A stretch of 18,217 nucleotides of DNA, taken from NCBI GenBank assembly GCA_025765595.1, contig JAIVFH010000473.1, forward strand, positions 1-18,217. Reading direction: 5' to 3'. Shown piece after piece: positions 7,901-17,317 of the stretch. This DNA comes from Obelidium mucronatum. Its lineage: Eukaryota; Chytridiomycota; Chytridiomycetes; Chytridiales; Chytriomycetaceae. Made by a program: the position numbers and the translations under genes. The stretch's first letter is position 1, and every line of letters begins with the position of its first letter. Below the pieces are notes generated by a model. The model was given only the letters and a program-made list of their open reading frames with translations, searched no databases and had not been told where the DNA came from.

Positions 7901-8895
7901 AACTTGGGATTACAACTGCACCTCTGTTTGGTTATGATGTCAAAAGGATCCGTGATTTACAGTCAAAGGACCCTTACTTTGGTCCTATACTTAGGTATAT
8001 CAGAGTGGAGACAGATCTTGAGCTAGATTTTGATGTGATGAAGCTCGTTATTTTGTCCTAGACAAGCAGGACTTATTGTTCAGAGTCGCAGATGTGACGG
8101 CAAAGACTGTCAGAAGACCAGGCCTTATACAATGTTTCCTGATGGAATGAGAGTGGAGCTCTTTAAGAGACACCATGATGACTTGTATGGCAGCCACTTG
8201 GGTTATTCAAAGATACTCCCCACATTGATTGATAGATTCTGGTGGCCCGATATTGTGAAGGACCTTAAGGCCTATGTGGAGTCTTGTGAGACTTGCCAGA
8301 AGTCTAAAGACCAGAGAATTAAGGTGGGTTACATGAACCCCATTCCTTTGGGAAATTACCCTAACGAAAGGATGTTTGTGGACTTTGTTGGTCCCCTAAA
8401 AGAGGCCAGCCGCACTGGTCATAAGTACATTATGGTTTGTGTCGATAGTTTCACAAAGTGGGTTGAAGCTATTCCCATACCTGACCTTACAGCAGAGACT
8501 GTTTGTCATGCTTTAAGTGAAGTATTCTCTAGAACAGGAATTCCTGTTTTCCTACACAGATGGTGGACCACCTTTTAGTGATAATGATAAGATACTTAGG
8601 TACTCTTTTGGGTTTTGAGAAAACATTTACAGCACCCTACTGGCCTAGAGCTAATGGACCTGTTGATATAAACTCTATCCCAGGAGATCAGGGCTATATA
8701 AACAAGTTTGACTTTGATGATTGGGATGTCATCTTACCTTTTGCATTATTTGCCTATAGGACTCATGTCCACTCCACTACTGGAGAGACACCATTCTACA
8801 TGTGGTATGGAAGGGATGCTAGACTGCCCACAGATATGTTTTTTGGGGTCAGCCCCCATGATGAGTTGTATCCGGAGGAACTTATTCCCCTGTAA
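7901..8895 (+). pseudogene. pol: Ty3/gypsy integrase: linker, HHCC zinc finger and catalytic core, frameshifted
   Basis: The linker GYDVKRIRDLQSKDP is followed by YFVLDKQDLLFRV. The HHCC zinc finger is RHHDDLYGSHLG (His 8171-8176 and 8195) with CETC (Cys 8285 and 8294). The core then shows VDFVGP (first Asp, 8381), TDGGPPFSDN (second Asp, 8559) and APYWPRANGPVD at the third catalytic site, where the Glu expected in G-Q-V-E-R is missing (8662-8667). FALFAYRTHVHSTTGETPF and YGRDARLP follow. Integrase joins element ends to chromosomal DNA. At least four frameshifts lie in this span (near 7911, 8040, 8125 and 8570-8600), and a further one at about 8890 separates it from the downstream frame. Confidence 0.85.
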
Positions 8896-10805
8896 CTGAG
8901 TCCTTAGAGACAAATCTGTTGGATAATAAGGTAGAAGGGCCTTTCCCCTCAATTGCAGTGGCACAGTTCACTAGTTTGGGTCAGTTTAAAGATAAACTTC
9001 ACCGAAAGATACATGGCTATCATAAGGATGTGCCGTTGTGGGACGCGCTGAGGGATGTTTTTGACACATATCAGTTGGATGTCTTATGTCTAGTATATGA
9101 CCCTAAGAAGAAGACAAAGGATAACCGAGAACATATCCCACAGAGATTCTTCTTGAGAGATGGAACCTGTGTGGCGCTGGAGGGGCGAATGTCGAGATTT
9201 GACCCGTCTAAGAGAAACTCTAGTGTGAAGTTGGACCGGAGCCAGGCTCCTAGAACTGTGGCTATTTACAGCAGGGTAGGTTTGATAAGAAATGGACCTA
9301 CTACTATTTGGAATGGCACCAATGCCACAGGGATGGGACCATTCTTATCTTACGAGACTGGTGTTCTGTCATGTTCCTATAAGAGACAGTCAGTTTTGAC
9401 AGGGGACAAGGACCTTTGTACAAAGATCATCTTTGATCCACGTCCTCAACAGTTGTTGATGACAGTTGATAGACCACTGTGGAGTAATTCTGGGAATTTA
9501 GTATTGATCCAGAAGCCATGTTGGAGCATTGAATATGAAGTTGGCAAGCATGTGCTTGAAACATTATTCCACTACATGCCAGATGAGTTGGATTTTGGAC
9601 TCAGGACATGTTTGGTGTCAGACGAAGCTGAGATCCCTCAGGAGACATCTGAAGAGATGCGAAAAACCATCCTCCAGTCTATAAGAGCTGGGCTCAGGAG
9701 TACTTATGATATTATTAAGGAAAAGGTGTTAGCAGCTCAGAAGAGGGCAAAAGAGAAGTCATTAGAAGATGATAGTCCCCCCTATGATTTTGAGATTGGA
9801 GATAGGGCTTGGCTGGCAGTCCCTTTGGAGGCTGAGGCACAAAGATTGCATGTGGCAAAGAAGTTTGTCTTCCGCTGGGTTGGTCCAGTGCGAATTATTG
9901 AGCAGTCAGGAGGTGACTCTAAGTCCCACTTTACAGTGGTTGAGACCTTTCCGGGGGGAGAAATAACTTGCAGGCGTGTGCATGTGAGCCGCTTGAGGCC
10001 CTTTAAACATAGGAAGCCTATTGACTCAGCGGAGAATGCTGTTAAGCTGGCTGGGACCACCTTTGGCGAGGAAATTGAGACTTGGATGAAGTCTACTCTC
10101 CTCAGTCGCCGACCTAGTGGCTCATACCAACCTCTTGACTCAACTCATGAGATGCTTCAGAGGAAGTTCAACCCTGAGTGGACACCTATTGATATTACAG
10201 ACCCAAAGTATGTGATTGAGAATGTTAAACAGGTTAAGTTTGAGGCCGGAACTTACCAGTACCTTGTTGATTGGTTGCACCAAAACAAAGCTCGGAATAC
10301 TTCCTGGCAGTTACATGTGGATATGCCACCAGTTATTCTTGAGGATGTTTGGGAGAATTGTATTCGGAATCAGAACCCCGAATACTATGGAAACTACAAA
10401 AGTTGGGTTTCTGGCAAGTGGGCTAAGTCCAGCCCTATGCCGCAACCAATTAAGGTTGACGACAAGTTATTATTGACTCCTCAAGTAGTTAGAGGCTATG
10501 TTAAAACGAGCTCTAGGAGAAAGAAGGCTAAAGTTAGCCAGAGGGCGGAAAAACAGGCCCTGGGTACCTCTAAGGCCCCTTCAGAAGTTGAGCAGAGAGT
10601 TCGCGTTGTTACTCGAAAGGGTACAACAAAATCTGCTGCAACTTCAGGGTTGTCTACTAAGGCAGTAGATATATCCCCCAGTGTTGGAGTTTCTGGTACA
10701 AAGAAAGTTGTGAGGAAAAAGAGCACAGCGAAACCAGATACTTCTCCACTAATGACACGGCAGCATACCATGAGGACAAGGAGTGGGAAGCCTACCACAC
10801 CTTAA
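8896..10805 (+). CDS. pol: Gypsy pol C-terminus: unknown insert, GPY/F, chromodomain, basic tail
   Basis: An uninterrupted frame of about 630 codons continues the integrase after a one-base shift near 8890. It is internal to a polyprotein, so no ATG is expected at its front. Numbering from base 8919: residues 1-240 match nothing I know; 242-290 are the helical EEMRKTILQSIRAGL...AAQKRAKEK stretch that usually follows the core directly; 289-362 are the GPY/F module (FEIGDRAWL, FRWVGPVRIIEQ, RRVHVSRLRPF); about 428-490 resemble a chromodomain (KYVIENV, YQYLVDWL, NTSWQL); 530-628 are Lys/Arg/Ser-rich and may be nuclear-targeting. GPY/F and chromodomains help choose integration sites in chromoviruses. 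The frame has no indel in 1.9 kb, unlike the RT and RNase H parts. It ends with TAATAA. Confidence 0.75.
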
Positions 10806-10984
10806 TAATGTCCGTTGCCATGTTATCCTTTATTTTATTTTGTTTTGTTTTGTTTTATTTTGGGTTTGAGGCTGTGGAGCTCTAGTTACTAGGACGTCAC
10901 TAACCGAAACCGCGATCTTTGAGGGCTTCTTCTTGGTTGTACCCGTAGTTGACGGAGCAACTAGGAGGTGGTTTTTGGGGTCAC
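10806..10984 (+). other. 3' untranslated stretch of the gypsy element
   Basis: A T-rich tract (10829-10861, TTTTG/TTTTA units) is followed by non-coding sequence. The bases before the LTR (GGAGGTGGTTTTTGGGGTCAC) are only weakly purine-rich, so the polypurine tract is uncertain. Confidence 0.5.
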
Positions 10985-11444
10985 TGTGAAGTTTACACCT
11001 TCACGGGAGGGGTTTTTGACTTTCCCGCCTAGACTACTAACTTTGACAGCGTTTTTATTTATTAATTGTTATTTATTATTCTTTATTGATTTATTTGTGA
11101 TTCTCTGTTTTGGGATTGTCGCGTCGATCAATAAAGATTTGGAGTTGTTGAGAATTGAAATGACCGGCATGGCGTGATGGCGACCATGTCCTTCCCAGGT
11201 CGCGTCAGTGATCGCATCTCTCACGAGCAAACTTTATAAGAGAGGGCTACGTCCCTCCAAGGGGATCCTATTGTGAGTTGATCAGATTCGGTGAGTGAAC
11301 GCGAGCGAAATCAGTTGTGCCAAAGGGTATTCCGGAAGATACCTGGACTTTAGTAGCTAGCGAGTATAGCGGTCTCGAGTTGGGCGAAGTAGCGCATGGG
11401 AATGATCCCAGGAAGTCGACTAGGGAGCTTTAAAGAGTCGTAGT
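10985..11444 (+). repeat. Right gypsy LTR, first half
   Basis: It matches 2602-3061 with one substitution (G to A in the CACGAGCGAACT region). It is interrupted after GTAGT by the copia element and resumes at 17323. Confidence 0.95.
11440..11444 (+). repeat. Target-site duplication GTAGT, left copy
   Basis: GTAGT borders the copia element on the left and again at 17318-17322. The intact left gypsy LTR has a single GTAGT at the matching point (3057-3061), which proves the insertion site to the base. Confidence 0.95.
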
Positions 11445-11813
11445 TATTAAGTTTTGTCAACTTCAACTTTATTTGTTCAGTTCTTCAGTTATCCCCGCAG
11501 TTGTACTCTATTTCTGTTTCTACCCGATCGCCGCTCGCCGACTCTATGCGTCTCTCGTTCTAAATGAGAAAATTCTCTTGGAAGCCACTCAACAATTCAA
11601 GCCATACAAGACACCCAAGAACTTCCGAGACATCGAAGGGAATTCCCCTCAATTCTCACTGTTATTCACTTCTACATTTTATTTACAATTATCTCTTTCA
11701 AATTTTGCCAATTTGGCTTGTTAAATCACAACGACTATAAATAAAGCAATCGATTCCCTTGCTTTGGGATATCGAAGTTGATTCTATTCAATTGAACTTT
11801 AAGTTTCTTAATA
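11445..11813 (+). repeat. Copia 5' LTR
   Basis: It begins TATTAAG and ends CTTAATA, a perfect 7-bp inverted repeat with TA/TA ends rather than TG/CA. TATAAATAAA at 11736-11745 combines a TATA box and an AATAAA signal. Confidence 0.95.
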
Positions 11814-11827
11814 CGTTATCAGCACCA
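11814..11827 (+). other. Primer-binding site, candidate half-tRNA(Ile) type
   Basis: CGTTATCAGCACCA directly follows the LTR. Its reverse complement, TGGTGCTGATAACG, resembles the anticodon arm of eukaryotic tRNA-Ile (loop CUAAUAA), with the only mismatch at the wobble base. That base is inosine in the mature tRNA and pairs with C. Priming by an internally cut tRNA is established for Drosophila copia with initiator tRNA-Met; its use here is inferred. Confidence 0.5.
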
Positions 11828-11971
11828 GCAGTCTCTGCCACTGCCGCTTCAGTTCTTCTATAACTGCTACAACATCAGCCACATCTGATCTACCGCTACT
11901 ATCGCGCTACAACTTCGATCATTGAATTCTTCTACAGTCTTCTCTTATTACTACTACTTCCAGTTACTACT

Positions 11972-12835
11972 ATGGCCGCTCTTATGAAAATCAAGCTCCT
12001 TGTCTTCGGCAAGGATACCCACGACTTTCCAGTCTGGCACTGCCGCTTCACCGCTACTTGCGACGAAGTCCCAGGCGCAACTGCGCTTCTCACTACTGCA
12101 CCGATTCTCGACAACGCCGAACAAATGGAACTCCACTCACACGTTAAAGGTCTGCTATTCAGACACCTCTCGGACACCCACCTGAACCTCGTTCGCGGTC
12201 TCGCCAACGTTATGGAAATGAACACTTACCTTGTTACTAATCATGGCACCGCCGACGCAAGCAATATCCTCGCGCTCCGCAAGGCCGCCAAGCAACTCAA
12301 GTACTCTGAGCTATCCGATCCAGACGCTCACCTCTCTGAACTCCAGACTATCTACTCGCGCATCGGCAATGGCCAACCACCTACTGCCGCTCTCCTTGAA
12401 GAGCAAACCACTACGCTTCTTGAATCGTTGCCCTCTACTGGGGACGATTGGCCACCCTTTGTGTCTGCCATCAACATTGCCGCCGCGTTTAACAACGCAC
12501 CGCCAACTCTCAACCAGGTCGCTTCCGCCTTTTCGGTTCGAGCCAAGAACCTCATTCAAGTTGCCAAGAATGAGGGCAAGGACTCCGCTCGCAATACTCA
12601 CGCGCTGCAAGCCAAGCAGGCCCATCAAGTCCACCAACAGCGGGAGACTCGCACTTGCCACTATTGCGGCAAAGTCGGTCACATCCGCCCTGACTGCCAC
12701 GCTCTCAAGCGAGCCAACGCTGGCTCTCGCGGTTCCAGCGGTTTTAGCGGTAACAACAACTCCAACTATAGCTCTAACTACAGTTCCTCTCCTACTACCA
12801 ACAGCTACAACCGCAAACAACAGCCGCAGCAATAA
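11972..12835 (+). CDS. gag: Copia Gag (capsid and nucleocapsid)
   Basis: The ATG at 11972 opens a 287-codon frame. Residues 1-200 are a helical capsid-like region of the UBN2/Retrotran_gag type (WHCRF near 22, LWE-like helices, LLESLP near 149-154). A CCHC zinc knuckle follows at C229, C232, H237, C242 (CHYCGKVGHIRPDC), then a Gly/Ser/Asn-rich tail. Gag packages the element RNA into virus-like particles in the cytoplasm. The stop at 12833-12835 is probably artificial, since the Asn/Arg/Ser-rich tail clearly goes on in another frame (NNHRGNNFNRHRSQSRSSSQ), apparently after loss of one A near 12815. In Ty1/copia elements Gag and Pol are often one polyprotein. Confidence 0.85.
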   Translation: MAALMKIKLLVFGKDTHDFPVWHCRFTATCDEVPGATALLTTAPILDNAEQMELHSHVKGLLFRHLSDTHLNLVRGLANVMEMNTYLVTNHGTADASNILALRKAAKQLKYSELSDPDAHLSELQTIYSRIGNGQPPTAALLEEQTTTLLESLPSTGDDWPPFVSAINIAAAFNNAPPTLNQVASAFSVRAKNLIQVAKNEGKDSARNTHALQAKQAHQVHQQRETRTCHYCGKVGHIRPDCHALKRANAGSRGSSGFSGNNNSNYSSNYSSSPTTNSYNRKQQPQQ

Positions 12836-13650
12836 CCACCGCGGCAACAACTTCAACCGCCACCGCTCTCAGAGCCGCAGCAGCAGCCAAACCCCGCTAC
12901 CCAGGAAAGAGCCGCACAACAGCAGCTTCCTTTCCTTCTCTGCAGTCACCGATTGGTCCAACGACCATCGATCGCTGGACTACAGCAAGCTCCATCGCTC
13001 CGCCTCATCTATTGCACTCAGCTACGAATCAGACTCAGACTACATCTCCGACGAAGACACTGAGGATGACCTCGAATTCTTCAGTCCCGACACAGCAACT
13101 GCAGACTCTCCAGCTACCTGGACTCCTATCGATCCTCTACTTCTACTACTCCACTGCCACTACTGCTACACTACTAACACTACACTACTGCTACTTCTAC
13201 TCTCTACTCTACTTCACTACTACTACTACTCCAAATAAACCAAAAGAACACAACGCTTTATTTGGAACAATTACCACTACAACCACTTCCGTTGACCACC
13301 TTATCAATCCAGCTCCGTCTGACGATCCACTCAGCCACTGGAAAGACTCTGATACTTCCTTGAACACACGCTGCAACAACAAGTCCAGAACGCTCAAGCT
13401 GCTCTAGCCAAAGAAATTCAGTTCATCCATCTGTACTTAGAACTAAAGAAAGGACTACTTACCAGGTACATCCCTCGTTTTCCCTGAATGACCAAGCCAA
13501 GGTCGCCCTGGTTGCCGACACTGTAGCCCTTAACGCTGTCGTTCCGCTTGCCCATGACGTCGATTTCCTTGATCCCGCCATCGATCCTCCAGCTGCCCTA
13601 CTCAAGTACCCCAGTTCCTCTTCCGCCCTTGTTTCCAAGTCCAGAACGCT
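12836..13650 (+). pseudogene. Copia Gag-to-protease spacer, frameshifted
   Basis: Coding-like pieces lie in three frames: SFLSFSAVTDWSNDHRSLDY and an acidic stretch (SDSDYISDEDTEDDLEFF), then a CTA-repeat region, then EHTLQQQVQNAQAALAKEIQ (about 13362-13420), then SLNDQAKVALVADTVALNAV and PAIDPPAALL (13480-13600). Each reads sensibly for 20-60 codons before a shift. Together they join Gag to the protease. No known domain is seen. Confidence 0.5.
13134..13236 (+). repeat. CTA/CTN low-complexity tract
   Basis: Irregular CTACTACT triplets with interspersed CTG, CTT and CAC. It sits in the Gag-protease spacer. No unit is exact for more than five copies. Confidence 0.6.
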
Positions 13651-13985
13651 GCTTCAATTCCAACTTACCTTGACACTGGGCCAGCAAGCATTTCTTCGCC
13701 CGATCCAGCGATTTCCTGTCCAGAACACCGTTTCACGACACTGTAACAGTTGGTGGTGAGTCAAAGTGCACAATTGTGTCGAGGGGCAAGGTCGCACTTA
13801 CTCCACCAGCAAACTCCAACGCCAAGACACTCGTTCTCAACGAGGTGTACCACGTTCCGCGCTTCCGTTCCAATCTTGTTTCCATGTCCGCGCTCGCAGC
13901 TCAAGGTTGCAGTTAGTAATCGACAAGCACAAGGCCATCATCAGCCGCAACAATGAAACTGTACTTACCGCCACCGTTGATCAAG
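13651..13985 (+). pseudogene. Copia aspartic protease, frameshifted
   Basis: The active-site motif YLDTG (Asp at 13672) lies in a stretch ending in a one-base loss: a run of G is one short right after DTG, so the following ASKHFFARSSDFLS is read in the next frame. Then come TVTVGGESKCTIVSRG and the conserved VLNEVYHVPRFRSNLVSMS, typical of copia proteases. The protease cuts Gag-Pol into mature proteins. A second shift near 13913 leads into the integrase front part. Confidence 0.8.
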
Positions 13986-14948
13986 AGGACTCTATCTATC
14001 GATTACAGTCCCTCGCGCCCTCTTGCCACGCGCTTACCACCACGTCGCCGTCACTTGAGTCGCTTCTTCACCGCCGCTTTGGTCACTGCGGCAAGGATGC
14101 GGTCAAGCGCATCATTGACTCCATGACCACTGGATCTCCTCTCGTCAAGCTCTCCATCGATCCTAAGTCGTCTCCAGCTCCGAGTCCACCGCCGTCTGTA
14201 CCACCTGCACCGCCGCCAACCTCCACAAGCGCCCGTTCACTCATCCGAAGGAGCGCTGCACTACCTTAGTAGGTAAGGTTAGCGCCGATCTAGCAGGGCC
14301 AATTCAAGTCGCTACCCACGATGGCCACCGCTTCTTCTTATCCTCGTCGACGACGCCAGCTCGGTTATCTGGATCTACTTGCTCAAGGCCAAGTCCGAAG
14401 CTTTCGAAAGGATTGTTGAGTTTGAAGCCGCACTATACAACCAACATGGACTCACCGTTAAAGAGTACTCCACTGACGGAGGCGGCGAGTTCATTAACGC
14501 TCGCATGAAGGAGCACTGTGCCCGCAATGGCATCAAGCACTCAGTCACGGCTCCAAGCACACCGCAGCAGAACTCTCGCGCCGAGAGAGCCATCCAGACC
14601 GTCATGAACATCACGCGCGCCATTCTGCGCGACTCCAACCTTCCCAAGTTTCTATGGGGAGAAGCAGTGTTAAGCGCCGCCTATCTCGCCAACCGCACAC
14701 CGAGAAAGACACTTACCACCACTCCGTTCCAAGCGTTCACCGGTAAAGTTCCTGACTGTTCCCGCCTTGTCGTCTGGGGGAGCCGCGCTTACTCCCACAA
14801 CTCCAAGACCCGCAAGCTTGACGACCGCGGCAACCTATGCCACATCGTTGGTTTCGACTATAGAGGGAACGGTAACTACTTATGTTACGACCCACTCACC
14901 TCTCGCGTTTATCCAGCTGCATCCGTAACCGTTCTTGAGACACCCTAG
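13986..14948 (+). CDS. Copia integrase (zinc finger and DD35E core)
   Basis: The GAG_pre-integrase/HHCC zinc finger shows LHRRFGHCGKDAVKRI and, after one frameshift near 14170, VCTTC. The core follows: SADLAGPI (Asp, 14287), YSTDGGGEF (Asp, 14475) and NSRAERAIQT (Glu, 14583). Exactly 35 residues separate the second Asp from the Glu. AAYLANRTPRK and WGSRAYSHN follow as in the family. The last 190 codons (14379-14948) are intact, and one shift near 14340 separates them from the first Asp. Integrase inserts the cDNA; the 5-bp GTAGT duplication shows its action at this locus. All catalytic residues are present. Confidence 0.9.
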
Positions 14949-15289
14949 CAGAGGACTCCAGTGACGACGACGCCTCGGATCTTCTGACGACGACACGTTC
15001 CACCGCCCCTGGCACGCCGGTTCTCCTTCTTCCGCTTCGTCTTCATCTTCGTTCGTTCCACCTCCTGCTCCCAACTCGTCTGGTCCCAGTTCCAGAACCC
15101 AACTCCAGAGCCATCTCCTCCACGACCCTCTCCAGCTCGCACTTAGCTTCCAGCCATCAGCAACGCTTCGCCACCAGTTCGCCGTTCGACCCGCGACAAG
15201 CGCCCTGTCCAAAGATACAACCCTTAGCTACAATAAACCAAAGTCTAGCAACGCTACATCGTCGGTTTCAATGCGCTCACAGCCGCAGT
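14949..15289 (+). other. Integrase-RT spacer, low complexity
   Basis: It begins with acidic codons (SSDDDASD) and goes on Pro/Ser-rich in shifting frames. This is normal for the disordered C-terminal region of copia integrases. No chromodomain or other domain is recognised. Confidence 0.6.
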
Positions 15290-16330
15290 TCAACTACTAC
15301 TACTGACCCAGCAAGCTACCAGGAAGCCTTGCAGTCTCCCGACGCCGCCGATTGGAGAACAGCTATTCAGCAGAACTTGAGTCACTCCAAAGGAACGGTA
15401 CATGGGAGGAAACCACCTACCTGAGAATCGAAAGGCTATTGGCTGCCGCTGGACCTTCAAGCGAAAGACAGACGCTCTCGGGAAGCCTACAAGATATAAA
15501 GGGAGGTTAGTAGGCAAGGGTTTCTCACAAGTCCAAGGTATGGATTACCACGAAACCTTCAGTCCGGTTGTTAAGATTGCGTCCATCAAGTGCTTACTCG
15601 CCCTGGCCGCCGCCGCGACTGGGAGATTCTGTCCTTCGATGTCAATAATGCGTTTCTTCATTCGACACTTAAGAAGAAATTTACATGTCTTTTCCGGAAG
15701 GATATACGCCCGTCAACAAATCATCAAACTGCCTCCGCCTATTGAAGGGCCTCTACGGTTTAAAGCAAGCTGGAAAAGCCTGGAACGATCACCTCAACAC
15801 TCAGCTTCTTGCCATTGGATGGAACCGCCTAGTCAATGACGAATGCGTGTATGTTATTACGTATGAAGGAGTACATTGTTTCCTTTGCGTATACGTTGAC
15901 GATTTAGTGTTGTTCGCCAAGGGTTTCACGTGCCACCTTCATCTCCAACCAGCTACTCGCCGCTCTTGACCTCAACGCTCTCGGACCCCTCAAGGACTAC
16001 CTAGGGATTTCTATTGTCCGCGACCGCTCTCGCAAGCTCATCCACCTGTCCCAGCCAGGCTACATTGCCAAGATCCTATCTCGGTTCGGTCAAGCCGACT
16101 GTCAAGTCGCCGCAACCCCGATGTCCGATTCCATTACCGTCCAACGCGACATGTCCGCCGTCAATCTTGGGGAACCACTGAATCAAGAAATCAATTCTTA
16201 CCGTGGTCTTGTCGGCGCTATCATGTATCTCGCAGTCTGGACTCGCCCAGACATTCTCTACGCGATCGGTATTGTCCCGCTTCGTCGCTGCTCCTCAACA
16301 GGTCATTGGAATGCTGGAATCCGTCTCTCC
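15290..16330 (+). pseudogene. Copia reverse transcriptase, frameshifted
   Basis: The order of RVT_2 motifs is complete: SYQEALQSPDAADW at the front; GCRWTFKRKTDALGKPTRYK and LVGKGFSQVQGMDYHETFSP (15440-15570); SFDVNNAFLH with the first catalytic Asp at 15638; LLKGLYGLKQAGKAWND; the YVDD box at 15892-15903; then DYLGISIVRD, LSQPGYIAKIL and YRGLVGAIMYLAVWTRPDI (to about 16260). At least four one-base shifts occur (near 15390, 15640, 15690 and 15930). RT makes cDNA from the element RNA inside the particle. All three catalytic Asp codons are present, so only the frame is damaged. Confidence 0.88.
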
Positions 16331-16900
16331 AGTACTTAGCCGGAACCCAAGCCCTTGGGCTTGTCTTCAACGGTAACTCCGAAGCTGAAACACTAATCGG
16401 ATACACAGATGCCGATTGGGCTGGTTGTGTTGATACTCGAAATTCCACCTCTGGTTACGTCTACTTCTTAGCAGGCTGTCCTGTGTCTACTACCCGATCC
16501 AAGCTCCAGCCTACCGTTGCCACTTCTTCTATGATGGCAGAATGGACTGCAGCTTACCACGCTACCACCGAAGCAGTTTGGCTCCGCCAGCTTCTTGCGA
16601 ACTTGGTGCAACCCAGGACAAGCCCACCGTCATTACGCCGACAACCAAGGTGCTATCGCCATTTCCAAGAACAACGAGTCTCACCAGCGATCCAAACACA
16701 TGGATGTTAAGTACCGCTGCATTCGTGAACAAGTCCATGCTGGTACCATTATCATGGTTACATTGCTACTGCCGAAATGATCGCTGATATCCTCACCAAG
16801 GCTCTACCAAGAATCAAGTTCCTTTATTCCTCTCTTTCCTCGTTTCAAAACTCCAAAGTGACGGTAACACATCGCCTGGTGATGGAGACCGTAGCAAGGA
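16331..16900 (+). pseudogene. Copia RNase H, frameshifted near its end
   Basis: GYTDADWAGCVDTRNSTSGY starts the RNase H fold (Asp near 16410). KLQPTVATSSMMAEWTAAYH gives the catalytic Glu, YADNQGAIAISKN the next Asp, and HQRSKHMDVKYRCIREQV with AEMIADILTKALP closes the domain. Frameshifts occur near 16607, 16633 and 16755, each at a run of G, T or C that looks one base short. RNase H degrades the RNA strand and leaves the purine-rich primer. The remaining 100 bases to 16938 are a tail with no motif. Confidence 0.88.
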
Positions 16901-16938
16901 TGATTAAAACCATCTTTGACATTATTCCCTCGCTTCAC

Positions 16939-16950
16939 AAATAGGGGGAG
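16939..16950 (+). other. Polypurine tract of the copia element
   Basis: AAATAGGGGGAG lies directly before the 3' LTR, the expected site for plus-strand priming. Confidence 0.85.
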
Positions 16951-17317
16951 TATTAAGTTTTGTCAACTTCAACTTTATTTGTTCAGTTCTTCAGTTATCC
17001 CCGCAGTTGTACTCTATTTCTGTTTCTACCCGATCGCCGCTCGCCGACTCTATGCGTCTCTCGTTCTAAATGAGAAAATTCTCTTGGAAGCCACTCAACA
17101 ATTCAAGCCATACAAGACACCCAAGAACTTCCGAGACCTCGAAGGGAATTCCCCTCAATTCTCACTGTTATTCACTTCTACATTTTTTACAATTATCTCT
17201 TTCAAATTTTGCCAATTTGGCTTGTTAAATCACAACGACTATAAATAAAGCAATCGATTCCCTTGCTTTGGGATATCGAAGTTGATTCTATTCAATTGAA
17301 CTTTAAGTTTCTTAATA
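16951..17317 (+). repeat. Copia 3' LTR
   Basis: 367 bp with the same TATTAAG/CTTAATA ends. It differs from the 5' LTR by one substitution (GACATC versus GACCTC) and a 2-bp shorter T/A tract. Confidence 0.95.

Larger units (their letters stand above)
11445..17317 (+). mobile_element. Full-length Ty1/copia retrotransposon (5873 bp)
   Basis: Complete structure: LTRs of 369 and 367 bp, primer-binding site, gag with a CCHC knuckle, protease, integrase, RT, RNase H, polypurine tract and a 5-bp target duplication. Integrase before RT defines Ty1/copia. The LTRs differ by one substitution and a 2-bp indel, so the insertion is young. Even so, more than ten single-base shifts break the coding frame. 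It sits in the same orientation as the gypsy LTR that hosts it. Confidence 0.95.

Noticed and set aside
10968..11177. Plus-strand frame in the right LTR encoding a hydrophobic peptide.
   Set aside because: It is the same LTR sequence that forms the tail of the 1571 gene. Its start is a non-ATG codon outside the LTR, so it is not an element gene.
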